Origin: Methylonatrum kenyense
Lineage (GTDB): Bacteria > Pseudomonadota > Gammaproteobacteria > Nitrococcales > Aquisalimonadaceae
DNA length: 64,000 bases
Assembly: GCF_023195885.1 (NCBI RefSeq)
Contig: NZ_JALPKO010000001.1
Location: 124,001-188,000, forward strand
Direction of reading: 5' to 3'
The position numbers and the translations under genes were made by a program. Within the stretch, counting starts at the first letter, position 1, and each line of letters opens with the position of its first letter. The notes beneath the pieces are model-generated. The model searched no databases and was not told the origin of the DNA. It worked only from the letters and a program-made list of their open reading frames with translations. Shown here piece after piece: positions 18,587 through 29,351 of this stretch.

Positions 18587-19216
18587 TCAGTCGTCTTCGC
18601 CACGACGCACCTCGCTGACAAATTGGCTTACCTGCTCGGGACATTTTCGGCCCGGCTCGCGTTCCACACCGCTGCTGACGTCGACAGCGAACGGCCGGCA
18701 TTGTCGCACTGCAGCGGCAACATTGTCGCAACGCAGCCCCCCGGCAAGCACAAGGGGCCGCGGGTAGTCGCGGGGGAAACTGCCCCAATCAAACACCCGG
18801 CCCGTGCCGCCCTGCTCACCCGGTGCATGACTGTCCAGCAGGAAACCGGACGCATCGCCGTGCTCGGCAACCCGCGCGTCCAGTTCCGTAACGTCGCCGG
18901 CCATACCCAGGGCCTTTACGTAACGTCGGCCGAATTGCCGGCAGAAGGCCGCCGATTCGGTGCCGTGAAACTGCAGTTGGTCTATCGGCAGCCGCCGCAG
19001 CACGTCGCGCACGGCATCGGCTCCGGGGTTGAGGAACAGCCCGACCACCGAGATGAAAGGCGGCACCGCGTTGATCACTGCGGCTGCCTGATCCGCTGTC
19101 ACATGGCGTGGACTCGCCGGATGGAAAACCAGACCAATGGCGTCGATTCCGGCGGCCGCCACCTGCCGTGCGTCCTCCGGATCCGTGATGCCGCAAATCT
19201 TGATCCGTGTCCGCAC
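18587..19216 (-). CDS. trpF: Phosphoribosylanthranilate isomerase
   Basis: 209 residues from GTG 19216, which gives the family N terminus [16 protein letters not shown]; an ATG at 19273 would add 19 untypical residues and overlap truA. The catalytic Cys is in KICGIT and the Asp in [10 protein letters not shown]. It isomerises phosphoribosylanthranilate in tryptophan synthesis. It sits between truA and trpB, exactly as in Pseudomonas. Confidence 0.96.
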   Translation of the reverse strand: MRTRIKICGITDPEDARQVAAAGIDAIGLVFHPASPRHVTADQAAAVINAVPPFISVVGLFLNPGADAVRDVLRRLPIDQLQFHGTESAAFCRQFGRRYVKALGMAGDVTELDARVAEHGDASGFLLDSHAPGEQGGTGRVFDWGSFPRDYPRPLVLAGGLRCDNVAAAVRQCRPFAVDVSSGVEREPGRKCPEQVSQFVSEVRRGEDD

Positions 19217-19247
19217 GCCGGTCGCTCCTGGCCGAAGGGCGTTGATA

Positions 19248-20051
19248 CTAACCCGGCCCCTGAGACGACGCAAAAACCGGCGGCGGCGGCGCTGGCGGCA
19301 GCCCGAAACGCTGCGGATAGTCGACCGCGACCATGTACAAGCCGGCGGCCGGCGCCGTCACGCCACCGGCCGTCCGGTCGCGGGCGGCCAGCACCTGGGC
19401 CGCCCATTCCGGCGCAGCCTCTCCGGCACCGATGGTCATCAGCACACCGGCGATGTTGCGGACCATGTGATGCAGAAAGGCATTGGCAGCGACATCCAGA
19501 TAGATAAACGGACCATCGGCCGTGACCTGCAAGCGGGTGATGCAGCGCCGCGCATGTCTGGCCTGACAGCCAATCGCGCGATAGGAGGTGAAATCGTGCT
19601 CGCCGACCAAGGCGGCGCCAGCCCGCTGCATGACCTTGGCGTCGAGCTGTTTCCAGATCCAGCTGACACGGCCGTGCAGCAATCCGGGCCGGGTCGGCCG
19701 CGACAGAATGACGTAGCGGTAACAGCGCCCGGTGGCACTGAAGCGGGCGTCGAAATCGGCAGGCACCTGGCGCACCCAGGTGACGGCAATATCGTCCGGC
19801 AGGTTGGAGGTGACACCGAGCAGCCAGCCGTGCAGATCGCGCTGCGCATCGGTGTCGAAGTGAACCACCTGGCCGACCGCATGCACGCCGGCATCCGTGC
19901 GGCCGGCACAGGTGACCGCAACGCGGTGATCGGCCACCCGGGACAGGGCGGCTTCCAGCATCTCCTGTACGGAGGTGGCATGCCGCTGGTGCTGCCAGCC
20001 GGCATATCGGCCACCGTCGTACTCGATACCGAGGGCCAGGCGCACGGTCAC
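19248..20051 (-). CDS. truA: tRNA pseudouridine(38-40) synthase
   Basis: 267 residues. The catalytic Asp53 lies in CAGRTDAGVHAVGQ and the second family motif VAANAFLHHMVRNIAG is near the middle. It converts uridines 38-40 of the tRNA anticodon stem-loop to pseudouridine. The C-terminal tail is proline-rich (LPPAPPPPVFA), a little longer than usual. It follows fimV on the same strand, a conserved pair. Confidence 0.97.
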   Translation of the reverse strand: MTVRLALGIEYDGGRYAGWQHQRHATSVQEMLEAALSRVADHRVAVTCAGRTDAGVHAVGQVVHFDTDAQRDLHGWLLGVTSNLPDDIAVTWVRQVPADFDARFSATGRCYRYVILSRPTRPGLLHGRVSWIWKQLDAKVMQRAGAALVGEHDFTSYRAIGCQARHARRCITRLQVTADGPFIYLDVAANAFLHHMVRNIAGVLMTIGAGEAAPEWAAQVLAARDRTAGGVTAPAAGLYMVAVDYPQRFGLPPAPPPPVFASSQGPG

Positions 20052-20088
20052 CGGCCCGCCGCCATGGGCATTCGCGAGGCGACTCGAA

Positions 20089-22731
20089 TCACGATTCGCC
20101 GGATGCCTGCTCCATCAGCTCACGTGCACGCGCCTTCTGCTCCTCGCTTCCTTCCTCGAGCACTTCCTCCAGCAGGGCGCGGGCGCCGTCCGGATCACCC
20201 ATCTCGATGTAGGCATTGGCCAGATCCAGCTTGGTCCCGCTCTCGTCGACAAGACTCTCGTCATCATCCCCTGGCAGCGGTTCCGGGTTCTCTTCGGGCG
20301 TCACGCCCGGAGCGGGCCGCGACGGCTCCGATTCGAAGCCACCCTCGTCCATCGGCAACAGATCGTCGGACTCCGAATCCTCGGCAACGTCGGCGTCATC
20401 GACGGCGAAATCCAGGCCGTTGTCATCGAACTCGTCGCGCTCTTCGTCGCCTGCAGAGGGTTCGTCACCGGCAGCCGTCTCCTCGGCCTCAAGATCGAAA
20501 TCCAGTGACCAGTCCTCGTCCTGCGTATCGGTCTTGTCCGCGGCGGCAACCGCCTCGGATTCCGTCGGCTCGTCGGTCTTGACCTCGTCGTCAGCGCCGG
20601 GCACGCCGTCATCGAGGGCGCGTTCAACCTCGGCATCCAGGTCGAAATCCAGATCGCCCAGCAGTTCCTGGCCTTCGTCCGGCGCGGGATCGGGCTGCAA
20701 TGGCTGCGGCTCGGCATCCTCGGGCGCGGCGGCCTCGGGTGCTGCCGGGGCGGCATCATCCGCCACGTCCTCCGAATTCTCGTCGGCGCGCGGATAGGCC
20801 GAGGCAGCGAACAGTGCATGAGCGGACCCGAGCCCCAATGCCAGCGACTTGACCTCCTGCCAGATCGGATTACGTTCATCCTGCAGTTGCCGATGCAGGG
20901 TTTCGGCCTCAGCCTCGAATGCCGGCAGGTCCTGCTCCTGGGCATGCAGCCGCAGCAAGCGCAGGCGCAACACCTGATTCGCGGGCTCCAGTATCAGGCC
21001 GCGGTTGATCACTTCACGCGCCGTCGTCCGATCCCCGTCCGCCAGCGCGGCGTCGGCCGCTTCCAGCGGCGAACGCGTCACCAGCGCCTCGTCCGCGGCA
21101 AAGGCATCGGCACCCTTGCCGGCGGCATTGGCACCGACCACGGCAGAAGACGGCAACGGGCTGTGAATCCGCTCGTATTCCGCCTCTTCCAGTTCATGTT
21201 GTTGCCGTCGCCGACGGATCATCAGCAGGACCAGCAGCAACAACAGCAGCAGCGCACCGCCACCCATGTACTGCAGGCGCGGATCGGCCAGCATGGCTTC
21301 AAGGGAGGTTTGCTCCGGCTGCGCCAGAGGATCATCGGCGGCAGTTGCCGGCGCGGCCTCGACGCCGTCGTCGGCGGCTGCAGCAGGCTCATCGTCGGCC
21401 AGCGCCACGGCCTCGTCATCGGACTCCCCGGCGGTGGCCGCCTGATCCGTCTCGGCATCGGCCACATCCCCGGCCTCGGCCGCGGTCTCGTCGTCGGCAA
21501 GCGCCGCTGCGTCTTCCAGCGGCGCCGGGTCATCCGGGCTTGCCATACCCGGATCGGCCTGCAGGTTCACCGCGCGTTCCAGGGCATCCAGGCGGGCGCG
21601 CATCTCATCGGTCATCTGCCGCAATTCTTCGTTCTCCGCGCGCAATGCGGCTTCCGAGTCGCGCATGGCAATCAACTGATCCTGCAACAACCGCACATTG
21701 TCGCGCGTTGCCTCGAGATCATCCTCAAGCAGGGCCTGGGCAGCATCATCTCCGGCCAGGTCGGCGGCGCCGCGAAGTTGCAGCCGCGCGTCGGGCTCGT
21801 CCTCCGCCTCGGACGCGGCAACGGCCTCCTCGTCGGTCACCTCTTCGTCGTCGGCCGCGGGTTCGTCATCATCGTCGTCAGCGGCGGCAACGTCCGGTTC
21901 AGCGGCCTCATCCTCGTCGTCACGCACCGGCTCATCGGTTTCGGCCACCGCCGGCGGCTCCTCCGGCGTCGGCTGCCGCGCGGCTTCCCAGGCCTCGGTC
22001 TGCTGCGCAAACTGCCGCCGCGCTTCGCCCTCGGACAGGGATGCCAGCTGCTCCCGGTCGGGCACCTGCAAGGTCACGCCGGCACGCAGATTGTTGACAT
22101 TGCCACCAGCGAAGGCGTCCGGGTTCGCTTCCAGCAGCGCCATCATTGTCTGATGCACGGAAAAGTCCGGATCACGGACCGCGTTGGCCACCTGCCAGGC
22201 GGTCTGCCCCTGGCGCACCTGGTAGGTATTCGGCGGAGCGCGCCGCGGCTCCGGATCTGCGGGCCGCTGCGGCCGGGCATCCGGCGCCGAGGGCTCAGCC
22301 CGGCTCGGTGCGTCCGCAGGCGCATCGCGACGCTCGCTGTAGACCGGCGGATCGAGAAACAGAGTGTACTCGCGGCGGAGCCGACCGCCGGACCAACGCA
22401 CATCGGCAAGGAAGGCGATAAACGGCTCACGCACGGGGTCGCTGGTCCTGACCCGGATGTAAGGTGCGCCGGAACCCTCAGTGACCACCTCGAAACGCAT
22501 CTCGGAGAGTGCATAGGGGCGGTCCAGGCCGGCATCGCGGAAGGCCTCTTCCGAGGCCAGCTCGGCACGCAGCGACTCGAGTTCCGTCGCCTCGGCACGC
22601 ACCGGGATCCGGGCATCCAAGGGCTCGTTGAGTGCCGAACGCACCTCGATGGACCCGAGGCCCAGCGCACTGGCAACGGAAGGAAAAACGAAAACGAGCG
22701 TGACAAACCCGAGAAGCAGTCGCTGCGCCAT
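20089..22731 (-). CDS. fimV: FimV-type pole/motility hub protein
   Basis: 880 residues from ATG 22731 (earlier in-frame ATGs give a non-secretory N terminus). Order: signal peptide (1-22), conserved FimV N-terminal domain, LysM domain (about 169-224, NTYQVRQGQTAWQVAN), a very acidic linker, a coiled coil, one membrane span (about 490-507), an acidic cytoplasmic region and a C-terminal TPR-like FimV domain (LANAYIEMGDPDGARALLEE). FimV binds peptidoglycan and organises the cell pole for type IV pili. No pilus gene is in the window; position between asd and truA is conserved. Confidence 0.94.
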   Translation of the reverse strand: MAQRLLLGFVTLVFVFPSVASALGLGSIEVRSALNEPLDARIPVRAEATELESLRAELASEEAFRDAGLDRPYALSEMRFEVVTEGSGAPYIRVRTSDPVREPFIAFLADVRWSGGRLRREYTLFLDPPVYSERRDAPADAPSRAEPSAPDARPQRPADPEPRRAPPNTYQVRQGQTAWQVANAVRDPDFSVHQTMMALLEANPDAFAGGNVNNLRAGVTLQVPDREQLASLSEGEARRQFAQQTEAWEAARQPTPEEPPAVAETDEPVRDDEDEAAEPDVAAADDDDDEPAADDEEVTDEEAVAASEAEDEPDARLQLRGAADLAGDDAAQALLEDDLEATRDNVRLLQDQLIAMRDSEAALRAENEELRQMTDEMRARLDALERAVNLQADPGMASPDDPAPLEDAAALADDETAAEAGDVADAETDQAATAGESDDEAVALADDEPAAAADDGVEAAPATAADDPLAQPEQTSLEAMLADPRLQYMGGGALLLLLLLVLLMIRRRRQQHELEEAEYERIHSPLPSSAVVGANAAGKGADAFAADEALVTRSPLEAADAALADGDRTTAREVINRGLILEPANQVLRLRLLRLHAQEQDLPAFEAEAETLHRQLQDERNPIWQEVKSLALGLGSAHALFAASAYPRADENSEDVADDAAPAAPEAAAPEDAEPQPLQPDPAPDEGQELLGDLDFDLDAEVERALDDGVPGADDEVKTDEPTESEAVAAADKTDTQDEDWSLDFDLEAEETAAGDEPSAGDEERDEFDDNGLDFAVDDADVAEDSESDDLLPMDEGGFESEPSRPAPGVTPEENPEPLPGDDDESLVDESGTKLDLANAYIEMGDPDGARALLEEVLEEGSEEQKARARELMEQASGES

Positions 22732-23002
22732 CAGTATTCCTTTTGTGTCAACGAATCCGGCGTGGGCCACAAGTCGATCAATGCTGGAGTGAGGTTCGAA
22801 AGGCTGAACGGACGCGACCATACTGGCGTTCGGCCCGCCACCGGACACAGTGTGGGACATGCGGCTCCCCGTCGCCACCAGCAAACACCCTGTCTGTTGT
22901 CACTTTAGGGCGTACCATGACGACCGTCTGTGACTGATTCGGCAGACTGTTGGTCCGGTTGCTGCCCTTCACCGGGGTCGGCCCAGCCCCGGGACCGCCG
23001 GG

Positions 23003-24112
23003 CTACGCCCCCTGCAGGATCCGCAGCATACGGCGCAGGGGTTCCGCGGCCCCCCACAACAACTGATCGCCGACCGTGAATGCCGACAGGTACTCCGGAC
23101 CCATGGCCAGCTTGCGCAGGCGCCCGACCGGAATATCCAGCGTACCGCTGACACCCGCTGGCGTCAGCGCCTGAAGGCTGGCTTCCTTCTCGTTGTCGAT
23201 CACCCGGACCCAGTCATTGGCGCTGGCCAGTGCGGCATGCACCTCATCCAGTGGCACGTCACCGGTGAGTTTGATGGTCAGTGCCTGGGCATGGGAACGC
23301 ATTGCACCGACCCGCACACAGATGCCGTCGATGGGAATGGGATTGTGGCTGCGGCCGAGTATCTTGTTGCTCTCGACTCCGGCCTTCCATTCCTCCTTGC
23401 TCTGGCCGCTTTCCAGCTTCTTGTCGATCCAGGGCAGCAGGCTGCCGGCCAGCGGATGACCGAATTTCTCGCTGGGGAACGCATCGCTGCGCAAGGCGGT
23501 GGTAACGGCCCGATCCAGTTCGAGAATCGAAGCGGACGGATCCATCAGGCCGCCGGAGGCCTCATGGATGTACCCCATCTGCGCCACCAGTTCACGCATA
23601 TTCTGCGCACCGGCGCCGGAGGCCGCCTGGTAGGTCATCGGACTGATCCACTCGACCAGGCCCTGACGGAACAGACCGCCAACGGCGAGCAGCATCAGGC
23701 TGACCGTGCAGTTGCCGCCGACGTAGGTCCTGATGCCCGCGTTCAAGCCGTCGTCGATCACATCGCGGTTCACCGGATCGAGCACGATGATGCTGTCGTC
23801 GGCCATGCGCAGCGTCGAGGCGGCATCAATCCAGTAACCGTCCCAGCCAGTGGCGCGCAGTTTCTCGTAGACCGCACCGGTGTAGTCACCACCCTGGCAG
23901 GTGAGGACCACGTCCATGGCCTGCAACGCCTCGATGTCGTTGGCGTCCTGCAGGGTTCCTGCGCCACCACCCACATCGGGGCCCGGCTGACCGGCCTGCG
24001 AGGTGGAGAAGAACACCGGATCGATGTCGCGGAAATCATCCTCCTCGCGCATGCGCTGCATCAGCACCGAACCGACCATGCCGCGCCAACCGACAATTCC
24101 GACCTTTTTCAT
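23003..24112 (-). CDS. asd: Aspartate-semialdehyde dehydrogenase
   Basis: 369 residues from ATG 24112 ([20 protein letters not shown]). NADP loop GWRGMVGS and catalytic Cys135 in [11 protein letters not shown] are present. It reduces aspartyl phosphate to the semialdehyde for lysine, threonine, methionine and diaminopimelate. Aspartate semialdehyde is also the EctB substrate, linking this gene to the ectoine operon near 52-54.5 kb. The 271-base gap to fimV (22732-23002) shows no further gene. Confidence 0.98.
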   Translation of the reverse strand: MKKVGIVGWRGMVGSVLMQRMREEDDFRDIDPVFFSTSQAGQPGPDVGGGAGTLQDANDIEALQAMDVVLTCQGGDYTGAVYEKLRATGWDGYWIDAASTLRMADDSIIVLDPVNRDVIDDGLNAGIRTYVGGNCTVSLMLLAVGGLFRQGLVEWISPMTYQAASGAGAQNMRELVAQMGYIHEASGGLMDPSASILELDRAVTTALRSDAFPSEKFGHPLAGSLLPWIDKKLESGQSKEEWKAGVESNKILGRSHNPIPIDGICVRVGAMRSHAQALTIKLTGDVPLDEVHAALASANDWVRVIDNEKEASLQALTPAGVSGTLDIPVGRLRKLAMGPEYLSAFTVGDQLLWGAAEPLRRMLRILQGA

Positions 24113-24143
24113 GTGTCGTCTCCTCAGGGAAATCTGGGTTATC

Positions 24144-25226
24144 TCAAGCCGCCCGCAGCGCTGCCACGACGGCATCGCCCATCTCGACGGTGCCCACGCG
24201 CCGCGTATCGGGCGTGTGAATATCGGCGGTTCGCAAACATTGATCGAGTACCGCGCCCACCGCCGCCTGCACGCGGTCCGCCAGGGCTGGCTCGCCCAGT
24301 GAATGCCGCAGCATCATCGCCACCGACAGGATGGTGGCGAGCGGGTTGGCAACACCCTGTCCGGCAATATCGGGCGCCGAACCATGAATCGGCTCGTACA
24401 TGCCTCTGCCATTCCGGTCCAACGATGCCGAGGGCAGCATGCCGATGGAGCCGGTCAGCATCGCGGCGCAATCGGACAGGATATCGCCGAACATGTTCTC
24501 GGTAACCAGCACATCGAACTGCTTCGGCGCCCGGACCAGTTGCATGGCCGCGTTATCAACATACATGTGGCTGAGCTCCACATCCGGATACTCGCCGGCC
24601 AGGCGGGTCATGATCTCACGCCACAGCTCGGTGACCTCCAGTACGTTGGCCTTGTCCACCGAACACAGGCGCTTGTCGCGCCGGCGCGCTGTCTCGAAGG
24701 CCAGGCGGCCGATGCGCTCGATCTCCGATTCCGTGTACGCCAGCGTGTTGTAGCCCTGGCGTTCTCCGTTATCCAGCGTGCGGATGCCCCGTGGCTCGCC
24801 AAAATACAGGCCGCCGGTAAGCTCCCGCACGATCATGATATCCAGCCCGGACACCACTTCCGGCTTCAATGCCGAGGCCTCTGCCAGTTGCGGATACAGG
24901 ATGGCGGGCCGCAGGTTGCCGAACAGGGCCATCTCCGAGCGAATGGCCAGCAAGCCGCGTTCCGGCCGCAATGGCCGGTCCAGCGCGTCATAAGCCGGCC
25001 CGCCGACCGCGCCGAGCAACACAGCGTCGGATTCCAGCGCCGTTCGCAGGGTTTCGTCCGGCAGTGGTTTGCCGCAGGCGTCATAGGCGGCGCCGCCGAT
25101 CAGGCCATGCGCGAGTTCGGCGTCCAGGCCGTGATCCTGGCGCAGGCAATCCAGCACCTTGACCGCCTCGGCGACGATTTCCGGGCCGATGCCGTCACCC
25201 GGCAGCACGAGGATTTTCTTGCTCAT
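24144..25226 (-). CDS. leuB: 3-Isopropylmalate dehydrogenase
   Basis: 360 residues from ATG 25226 ([21 protein letters not shown]). Family motifs [27 protein letters not shown] and the NAD-site region [21 protein letters not shown] are intact. It oxidises and decarboxylates 3-isopropylmalate in leucine synthesis. leuC and leuD are not in the window; upstream of it here lies an MFS gene on the same strand. Confidence 0.98.
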   Translation of the reverse strand: MSKKILVLPGDGIGPEIVAEAVKVLDCLRQDHGLDAELAHGLIGGAAYDACGKPLPDETLRTALESDAVLLGAVGGPAYDALDRPLRPERGLLAIRSEMALFGNLRPAILYPQLAEASALKPEVVSGLDIMIVRELTGGLYFGEPRGIRTLDNGERQGYNTLAYTESEIERIGRLAFETARRRDKRLCSVDKANVLEVTELWREIMTRLAGEYPDVELSHMYVDNAAMQLVRAPKQFDVLVTENMFGDILSDCAAMLTGSIGMLPSASLDRNGRGMYEPIHGSAPDIAGQGVANPLATILSVAMMLRHSLGEPALADRVQAAVGAVLDQCLRTADIHTPDTRRVGTVEMGDAVVAALRAA

Positions 25227-25294
25227 ACAACCATCCCGATTTTTTAATTTACGCGGCATCCGGCGCAGCCGGCCAAATGGCTCAGGGCGCCCGA

Positions 25295-26464
25295 TTATAC
25301 GGATGCAGTCGCGCTTGTCTCCTCACGGCGCAAGGCCCAATGGGCGCACAACAGCGACAACACCGCCGTGAGCGCCGCCAGATAAAAGGTCATGCTGCCG
25401 CCCACGCGGTCCCAGAGCAGGCCGGCACCGAGGCTGCCCACCGCCACACCGGCGCCGAAGGTGATGCTGCTGTACAGCGCCTGCCCGCGACCCTGGTTGC
25501 GGCCGACGAAAAAGCGATTGACCAGATGAATCCCCACCGCGTGATACACACCGAAGGATGCCGCATGCAGGCACTGGGCGAACAACAGCACCGACAGATT
25601 GGCCGGCATGGCGCCGATCAGGATCCAGCGCAACACCGTTAACACCACCGCCAGCAGGAACAGTAACCGTGGCCCGAAGCGCGGCAGCAGACGGTGCATC
25701 AGCAGGAACAGGCCAATCTCGGCAACCACACCCACGGCCCACAGCAGACCGATCATGCTGCTGCGGTAGCCATGCCCTTCCAGGTAGATGCTGAAGAAGG
25801 CGTAGTACGGACCGTGGCTTGCCTGGAGCAGGAAGCAGGCGAGCAGGAAACCCGACACCTCGGGCCGAAACAGGACCCGCAGGATCGGCTCGGCTGCGCG
25901 GCTGTGGTGCCGCTGTGGTGCCTCGGGCGAGACCTGCGCGGCGGCATACAGACCGAGGAAAGCGAGCAGGATCAGCCAGGGCAGGATCTCGACGCCATGG
26001 CGATCGATCAATTCCCCGAAGGCAAGCACCGCGATGATGAACCCGACCGACCCCCAGAGGCGGATACGACCATAGGTGTGAGCTGCCGAGCCCAGATGGT
26101 TCATCGTGTTGGCCTCGAACTGGGGCAGGGCCGCATTCCAGAAAAAACTGAACACGGTCATCACCAGGGCCAGCCACCAGAACTGACTGCCCAGCAGCAC
26201 CCCGGCGAAACTCAGCAGTGCGACGAAGGCGCCGAGCCGCACCACCCACATGCGATGTCCGCTGCGGTCGGCAATCCAGCCCCAGATGTTCGGCGCAATG
26301 ATCTTGGTGCCATGCAGAATTGCGATCAGCAGGCCGATTTCCAGCGAGCTGAAGCCCTGGGCCTTGAGGTACGGCCCCCAGTACGGCGCCAGCCCCCCAA
26401 GCACGGCGAAAAAGCACAGGTAGAAGGCGGACAGGCGCCAGTAGGGAAGCGGCATGCCGCGCAT
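25295..26464 (-). CDS. MFS transporter, phenylpropionate-transporter-like (MFS_1_like)
   Basis: 389 residues from ATG 26464; a TTG overlapping the aroC stop is possible but less likely. Twelve hydrophobic segments are present, with the half-repeat motif [18 protein letters not shown] and [21 protein letters not shown]. The start ([23 protein letters not shown]) resembles the HcaT/LacY-like branch. The cargo is not predictable. It follows aroC on the same strand and is separated from leuB by about 70 bases. Confidence 0.85.
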   Translation of the reverse strand: MRGMPLPYWRLSAFYLCFFAVLGGLAPYWGPYLKAQGFSSLEIGLLIAILHGTKIIAPNIWGWIADRSGHRMWVVRLGAFVALLSFAGVLLGSQFWWLALVMTVFSFFWNAALPQFEANTMNHLGSAAHTYGRIRLWGSVGFIIAVLAFGELIDRHGVEILPWLILLAFLGLYAAAQVSPEAPQRHHSRAAEPILRVLFRPEVSGFLLACFLLQASHGPYYAFFSIYLEGHGYRSSMIGLLWAVGVVAEIGLFLLMHRLLPRFGPRLLFLLAVVLTVLRWILIGAMPANLSVLLFAQCLHAASFGVYHAVGIHLVNRFFVGRNQGRGQALYSSITFGAGVAVGSLGAGLLWDRVGGSMTFYLAALTAVLSLLCAHWALRREETSATASV

Positions 26465-26502
26465 GGGATCTCCCGGCAGAGCTGTGGGCGAAGACTGGCG
26501 GC

Positions 26503-27597
26503 TCAACCGCCAGGAATCAGCGGCGCGCTGACACTGACGTCGGCATTCTGTGCCCGATGCCGGAGCGCATGGTCCATCAGCACCAGGGCCAGCATGGCCT
26601 CGGCAACCGGCACAGCGCGGATACCGACACAGGGATCATGGCGCCCCTTGGTGACGATCTCCACAGGCTCGCCCGTGGTCGACACCGAACGCCCTGGAGT
26701 GACGATGCTGGAGGTGGCCTTCAGGGCGATACTGACCCGCACCGGCTGCCCCGTGCTGATGCCGCCGAGCACCCCGCCGGCGTTATTGCTGAGAAAGCCC
26801 TCTGGCGTCAACTCGTCGCGATGCTCGCTGCCGCGCTGGGTGACCGCCTCGAATCCGGCGCCAAGCTCCACGCCCTTGACCGCGTTGATGCTCATCATCG
26901 CGTGGGCAATGTCCGCGTCCAGGCGATCAAACACCGGCTCGCCCCATCCCGGCGGGCAGCCTTCGGCAACCACATCCACCCGCGCGCCGGCCGAATCCAG
27001 ATCGCGCCGCAGCTGGGTCATGTACGCCTCGAGTTCCGGCACGCGCTCCGGATCGGCACAGAAAAAGGGGTTCTGTTCGACCGCGTCCCAGTCGCGCAGG
27101 GCGAGCGGGATCGGGCCAAGCTGGCTGAGATAGCCGCGGATTCGGACGCCGTACCGCTGCGCCAGGTACTTGCGCGCCACGCCGCCGGCGGCGACCCGCA
27201 TCGCCGTCTCCCGTGCCGAGGAACGACCGCCGCCTCGGTAATCACGAAAGCCGTATTTGTGATCGTAGGTGTAATCCGCGTGTCCGGGCCGGTACTGCTG
27301 GCTGATCGCACCGTAATCGCGTGACCGTTGATCGGTATTCTCGATCAGCAGTCCGATCGGCGTGCCGGTGGTCCGCCCTTCGAACACCCCGGAAAGGATG
27401 CGCACCGCATCCGGCTCCTTGCGCTGTGTGGTGAACTTCGACGAACCGGGACGCCGCCGGTCCAGATCCCGCTGCAGGTCGCTCTCGTCGAGCTCCAGGC
27501 CCGGCGGGCAACCATCAACCACGGCGCCCAGCGCCGGGCCGTGACTCTCACCGAAGGTGGTCACCGTAAACAGCTTGCCAAAGGTATTGCCGGACAT
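26503..27597 (-). CDS. aroC: Chorismate synthase
   Basis: 364 residues. The start [19 protein letters not shown] and the signature [19 protein letters not shown] are diagnostic. It uses reduced FMN to convert EPSP to chorismate, the last common step to aromatic amino acids and folate. Gene order prmB-aroC is common in gammaproteobacteria. Confidence 0.98.
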   Translation of the reverse strand: MSGNTFGKLFTVTTFGESHGPALGAVVDGCPPGLELDESDLQRDLDRRRPGSSKFTTQRKEPDAVRILSGVFEGRTTGTPIGLLIENTDQRSRDYGAISQQYRPGHADYTYDHKYGFRDYRGGGRSSARETAMRVAAGGVARKYLAQRYGVRIRGYLSQLGPIPLALRDWDAVEQNPFFCADPERVPELEAYMTQLRRDLDSAGARVDVVAEGCPPGWGEPVFDRLDADIAHAMMSINAVKGVELGAGFEAVTQRGSEHRDELTPEGFLSNNAGGVLGGISTGQPVRVSIALKATSSIVTPGRSVSTTGEPVEIVTKGRHDPCVGIRAVPVAEAMLALVLMDHALRHRAQNADVSVSAPLIPGG

Positions 27598-27616
27598 GCC
27601 TGATTGTCTCTCCCGA

Positions 27617-28522
27617 TCAGATGGTGCCGAGCTGCTCGGCGGTTAGCAGAAAAACGCCGTGCCCGCCGCGCTCGAAGTCCAGCCACAGAAACGGAACCTG
27701 CGGATAGGCCTCGGCCAGCGCCCACTCACTGTTGCCCACTTCGCAGACCAGAATACCGTTTTCGCTCAAATGGGCGGCAGCGCCGGCCAGAATCCGGTGC
27801 ACCACGACCAGACCGTCGTCGCCGGCAGCCAGGGCCCGGCGCGGTTCATGCCGATACTCCGGCGGCAGCGCGGCCATGTCCTCGGCATCGACATAGGGCG
27901 GATTGCTGACAATCAGATCGAAGCGGGCATCCGCCGGCACCGCGTCGAAAACATCGGATTGCAGCAACTGCACCTGCCCGGTCAATCCGTGGCGCGCCAG
28001 ATTGTGCTCGGCCAGCGCCAGGGCATCCGTCGACACGTCCGTCGCCAGCACCGCGGCCTCGGGGAACGCCAGTGCACAGGCGGCGGCAATGCAGCCGCTG
28101 CCGGTACCGATCTCCAGGACCCGATCGACCGCGACCGCATCGAGCCACGGCGAGAAACCGGTTTCGATCAGCTCCGCGATCGGTGATCGCGGAATCAGCA
28201 CACGGCGATCGACGTGAAATGGCAGGCCGGCGAACCAGGCCTCGCCGGTGATGTAGGGCAAGGGCAATCGCGTCTCGATCCGCCGCGAAACACGCTCCAG
28301 GATCAGGCGTTGCTCGCCATCGGTAATCCGCGCGTCCCAATACAGGTCGGGGATCTGCGCCGGCAGATGCAGACTGTGACTCACCAGCGCCGCCGCTTCG
28401 TCCAGCGCATTTTCGGTGCCGTGGCCGAAAACCAGTCCGGCCTCGGTAAACCGGCTCGCCGCCCATCGCACGTGGTCTCGAACCGTACGCAGGGTGATTT
28501 CAGCAGACTGGACTTCGAGCAT
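27617..28522 (-). CDS. prmB: Ribosomal protein L3 N5-glutamine methyltransferase
   Basis: 301 residues from ATG 28522 ([20 protein letters not shown]). SAM motif [14 protein letters not shown] and the glutamine-methyltransferase signature [11 protein letters not shown] are present. The N-terminal helical domain and [11 protein letters not shown] match PrmB rather than PrmC/HemK. It methylates a glutamine of ribosomal protein L3. aroC follows 20 bases downstream and the SCO gene is divergent. Confidence 0.95.
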   Translation of the reverse strand: MLEVQSAEITLRTVRDHVRWAASRFTEAGLVFGHGTENALDEAAALVSHSLHLPAQIPDLYWDARITDGEQRLILERVSRRIETRLPLPYITGEAWFAGLPFHVDRRVLIPRSPIAELIETGFSPWLDAVAVDRVLEIGTGSGCIAAACALAFPEAAVLATDVSTDALALAEHNLARHGLTGQVQLLQSDVFDAVPADARFDLIVSNPPYVDAEDMAALPPEYRHEPRRALAAGDDGLVVVHRILAGAAAHLSENGILVCEVGNSEWALAEAYPQVPFLWLDFERGGHGVFLLTAEQLGTI

Positions 28523-28707
28523 ATTACGCCGCCAACACTCGACCCGGGGGACAGGCGCGCAAGCATACAGCAAAGCGCCCGCTGCCCGCGCGCCGGCCGG
28601 GGCGGGAATCCCCCGTCCGGGCCGTTGTCTACCTGTTGCGAGATCCCCGCACAGGGCGATCCGGAGAGTTTTTCCCGACCCCAGTCTGTGACAGAATCCG
28701 GGCCACT

Positions 28708-29349
28708 ATGAAAACCAGTTCAAACGCCCCGCTCCTTATCGTTGCCGCCCTGGCCGGCGTTCTCGCCCTGGCCGGCGGCATGTTCGCGGCCAGTCAGCTG
28801 TTCGCGCCGACAAGCCTCGACACCGAGGAAATGACGGCGACATACCTGGACGGTGGCCGAGAGATCACGGACTTTTCGCTGGTCGCGCACGACGGCCAGC
28901 CGTTCGACCGGGACGCCTTTCATGGTCAGTGGAACCTGGTCTTCTTCGGTTTCACCAACTGCCCCGACATCTGCCCGACGACGATGATCGACCTCGCCCG
29001 GGTGCAGGACGGGGTGAATGGCGGACCGGGCTTGAGGACACTTTTCATCACCGTCGATCCCGAGCGCGATACCAAGGAGCGGCTGGCCTCCTACGTGCCG
29101 GCGTTTCACGACAGCTTCACCGGCATCACCGGTGACCTGGAACAGATCGACCGGCTTGCCCGTGATCTCGGCATTGTCCACGTGCGGCACAATGAAAACG
29201 GCGAACAGGACTACATGGTCGATCACGGCTCGGCGGTGCTGCTGATCAATCCCGAAGGACGGCTGCAGGCCATCTTCCAGGCGCCCCATCGCGCCGCCGA
29301 CATGACCCGGGATCTGCAGGCCATCCTCGACCATCACGCCGGACGCTAG
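28708..29349 (+). CDS. SCO1/SenC family copper chaperone
   Basis: 213 residues from ATG 28708. One N-terminal anchor (residues 8-28) and a periplasmic thioredoxin-like domain with the copper ligands Cys85 and Cys89 (TNCPDICPTT) and His173 (DHGSAVL). Such proteins deliver copper to, or reduce, the CuA centre of cytochrome c oxidase. No oxidase genes are in the window. psd starts three bases after the stop, so the two are co-transcribed. Confidence 0.94.
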   Translation: MKTSSNAPLLIVAALAGVLALAGGMFAASQLFAPTSLDTEEMTATYLDGGREITDFSLVAHDGQPFDRDAFHGQWNLVFFGFTNCPDICPTTMIDLARVQDGVNGGPGLRTLFITVDPERDTKERLASYVPAFHDSFTGITGDLEQIDRLARDLGIVHVRHNENGEQDYMVDHGSAVLLINPEGRLQAIFQAPHRAADMTRDLQAILDHHAGR

Positions 29350-29351
29350 GC

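Noticed and set aside
20818-22908. A 696-codon open frame on the plus strand opposite fimV
   Set aside because: Antisense shadow of the FimV frame; no domain or ribosome site.
23237-24505. A 422-codon open frame opposite asd
   Set aside because: Antisense shadow crossing the asd-leuB junction with no recognisable domain.
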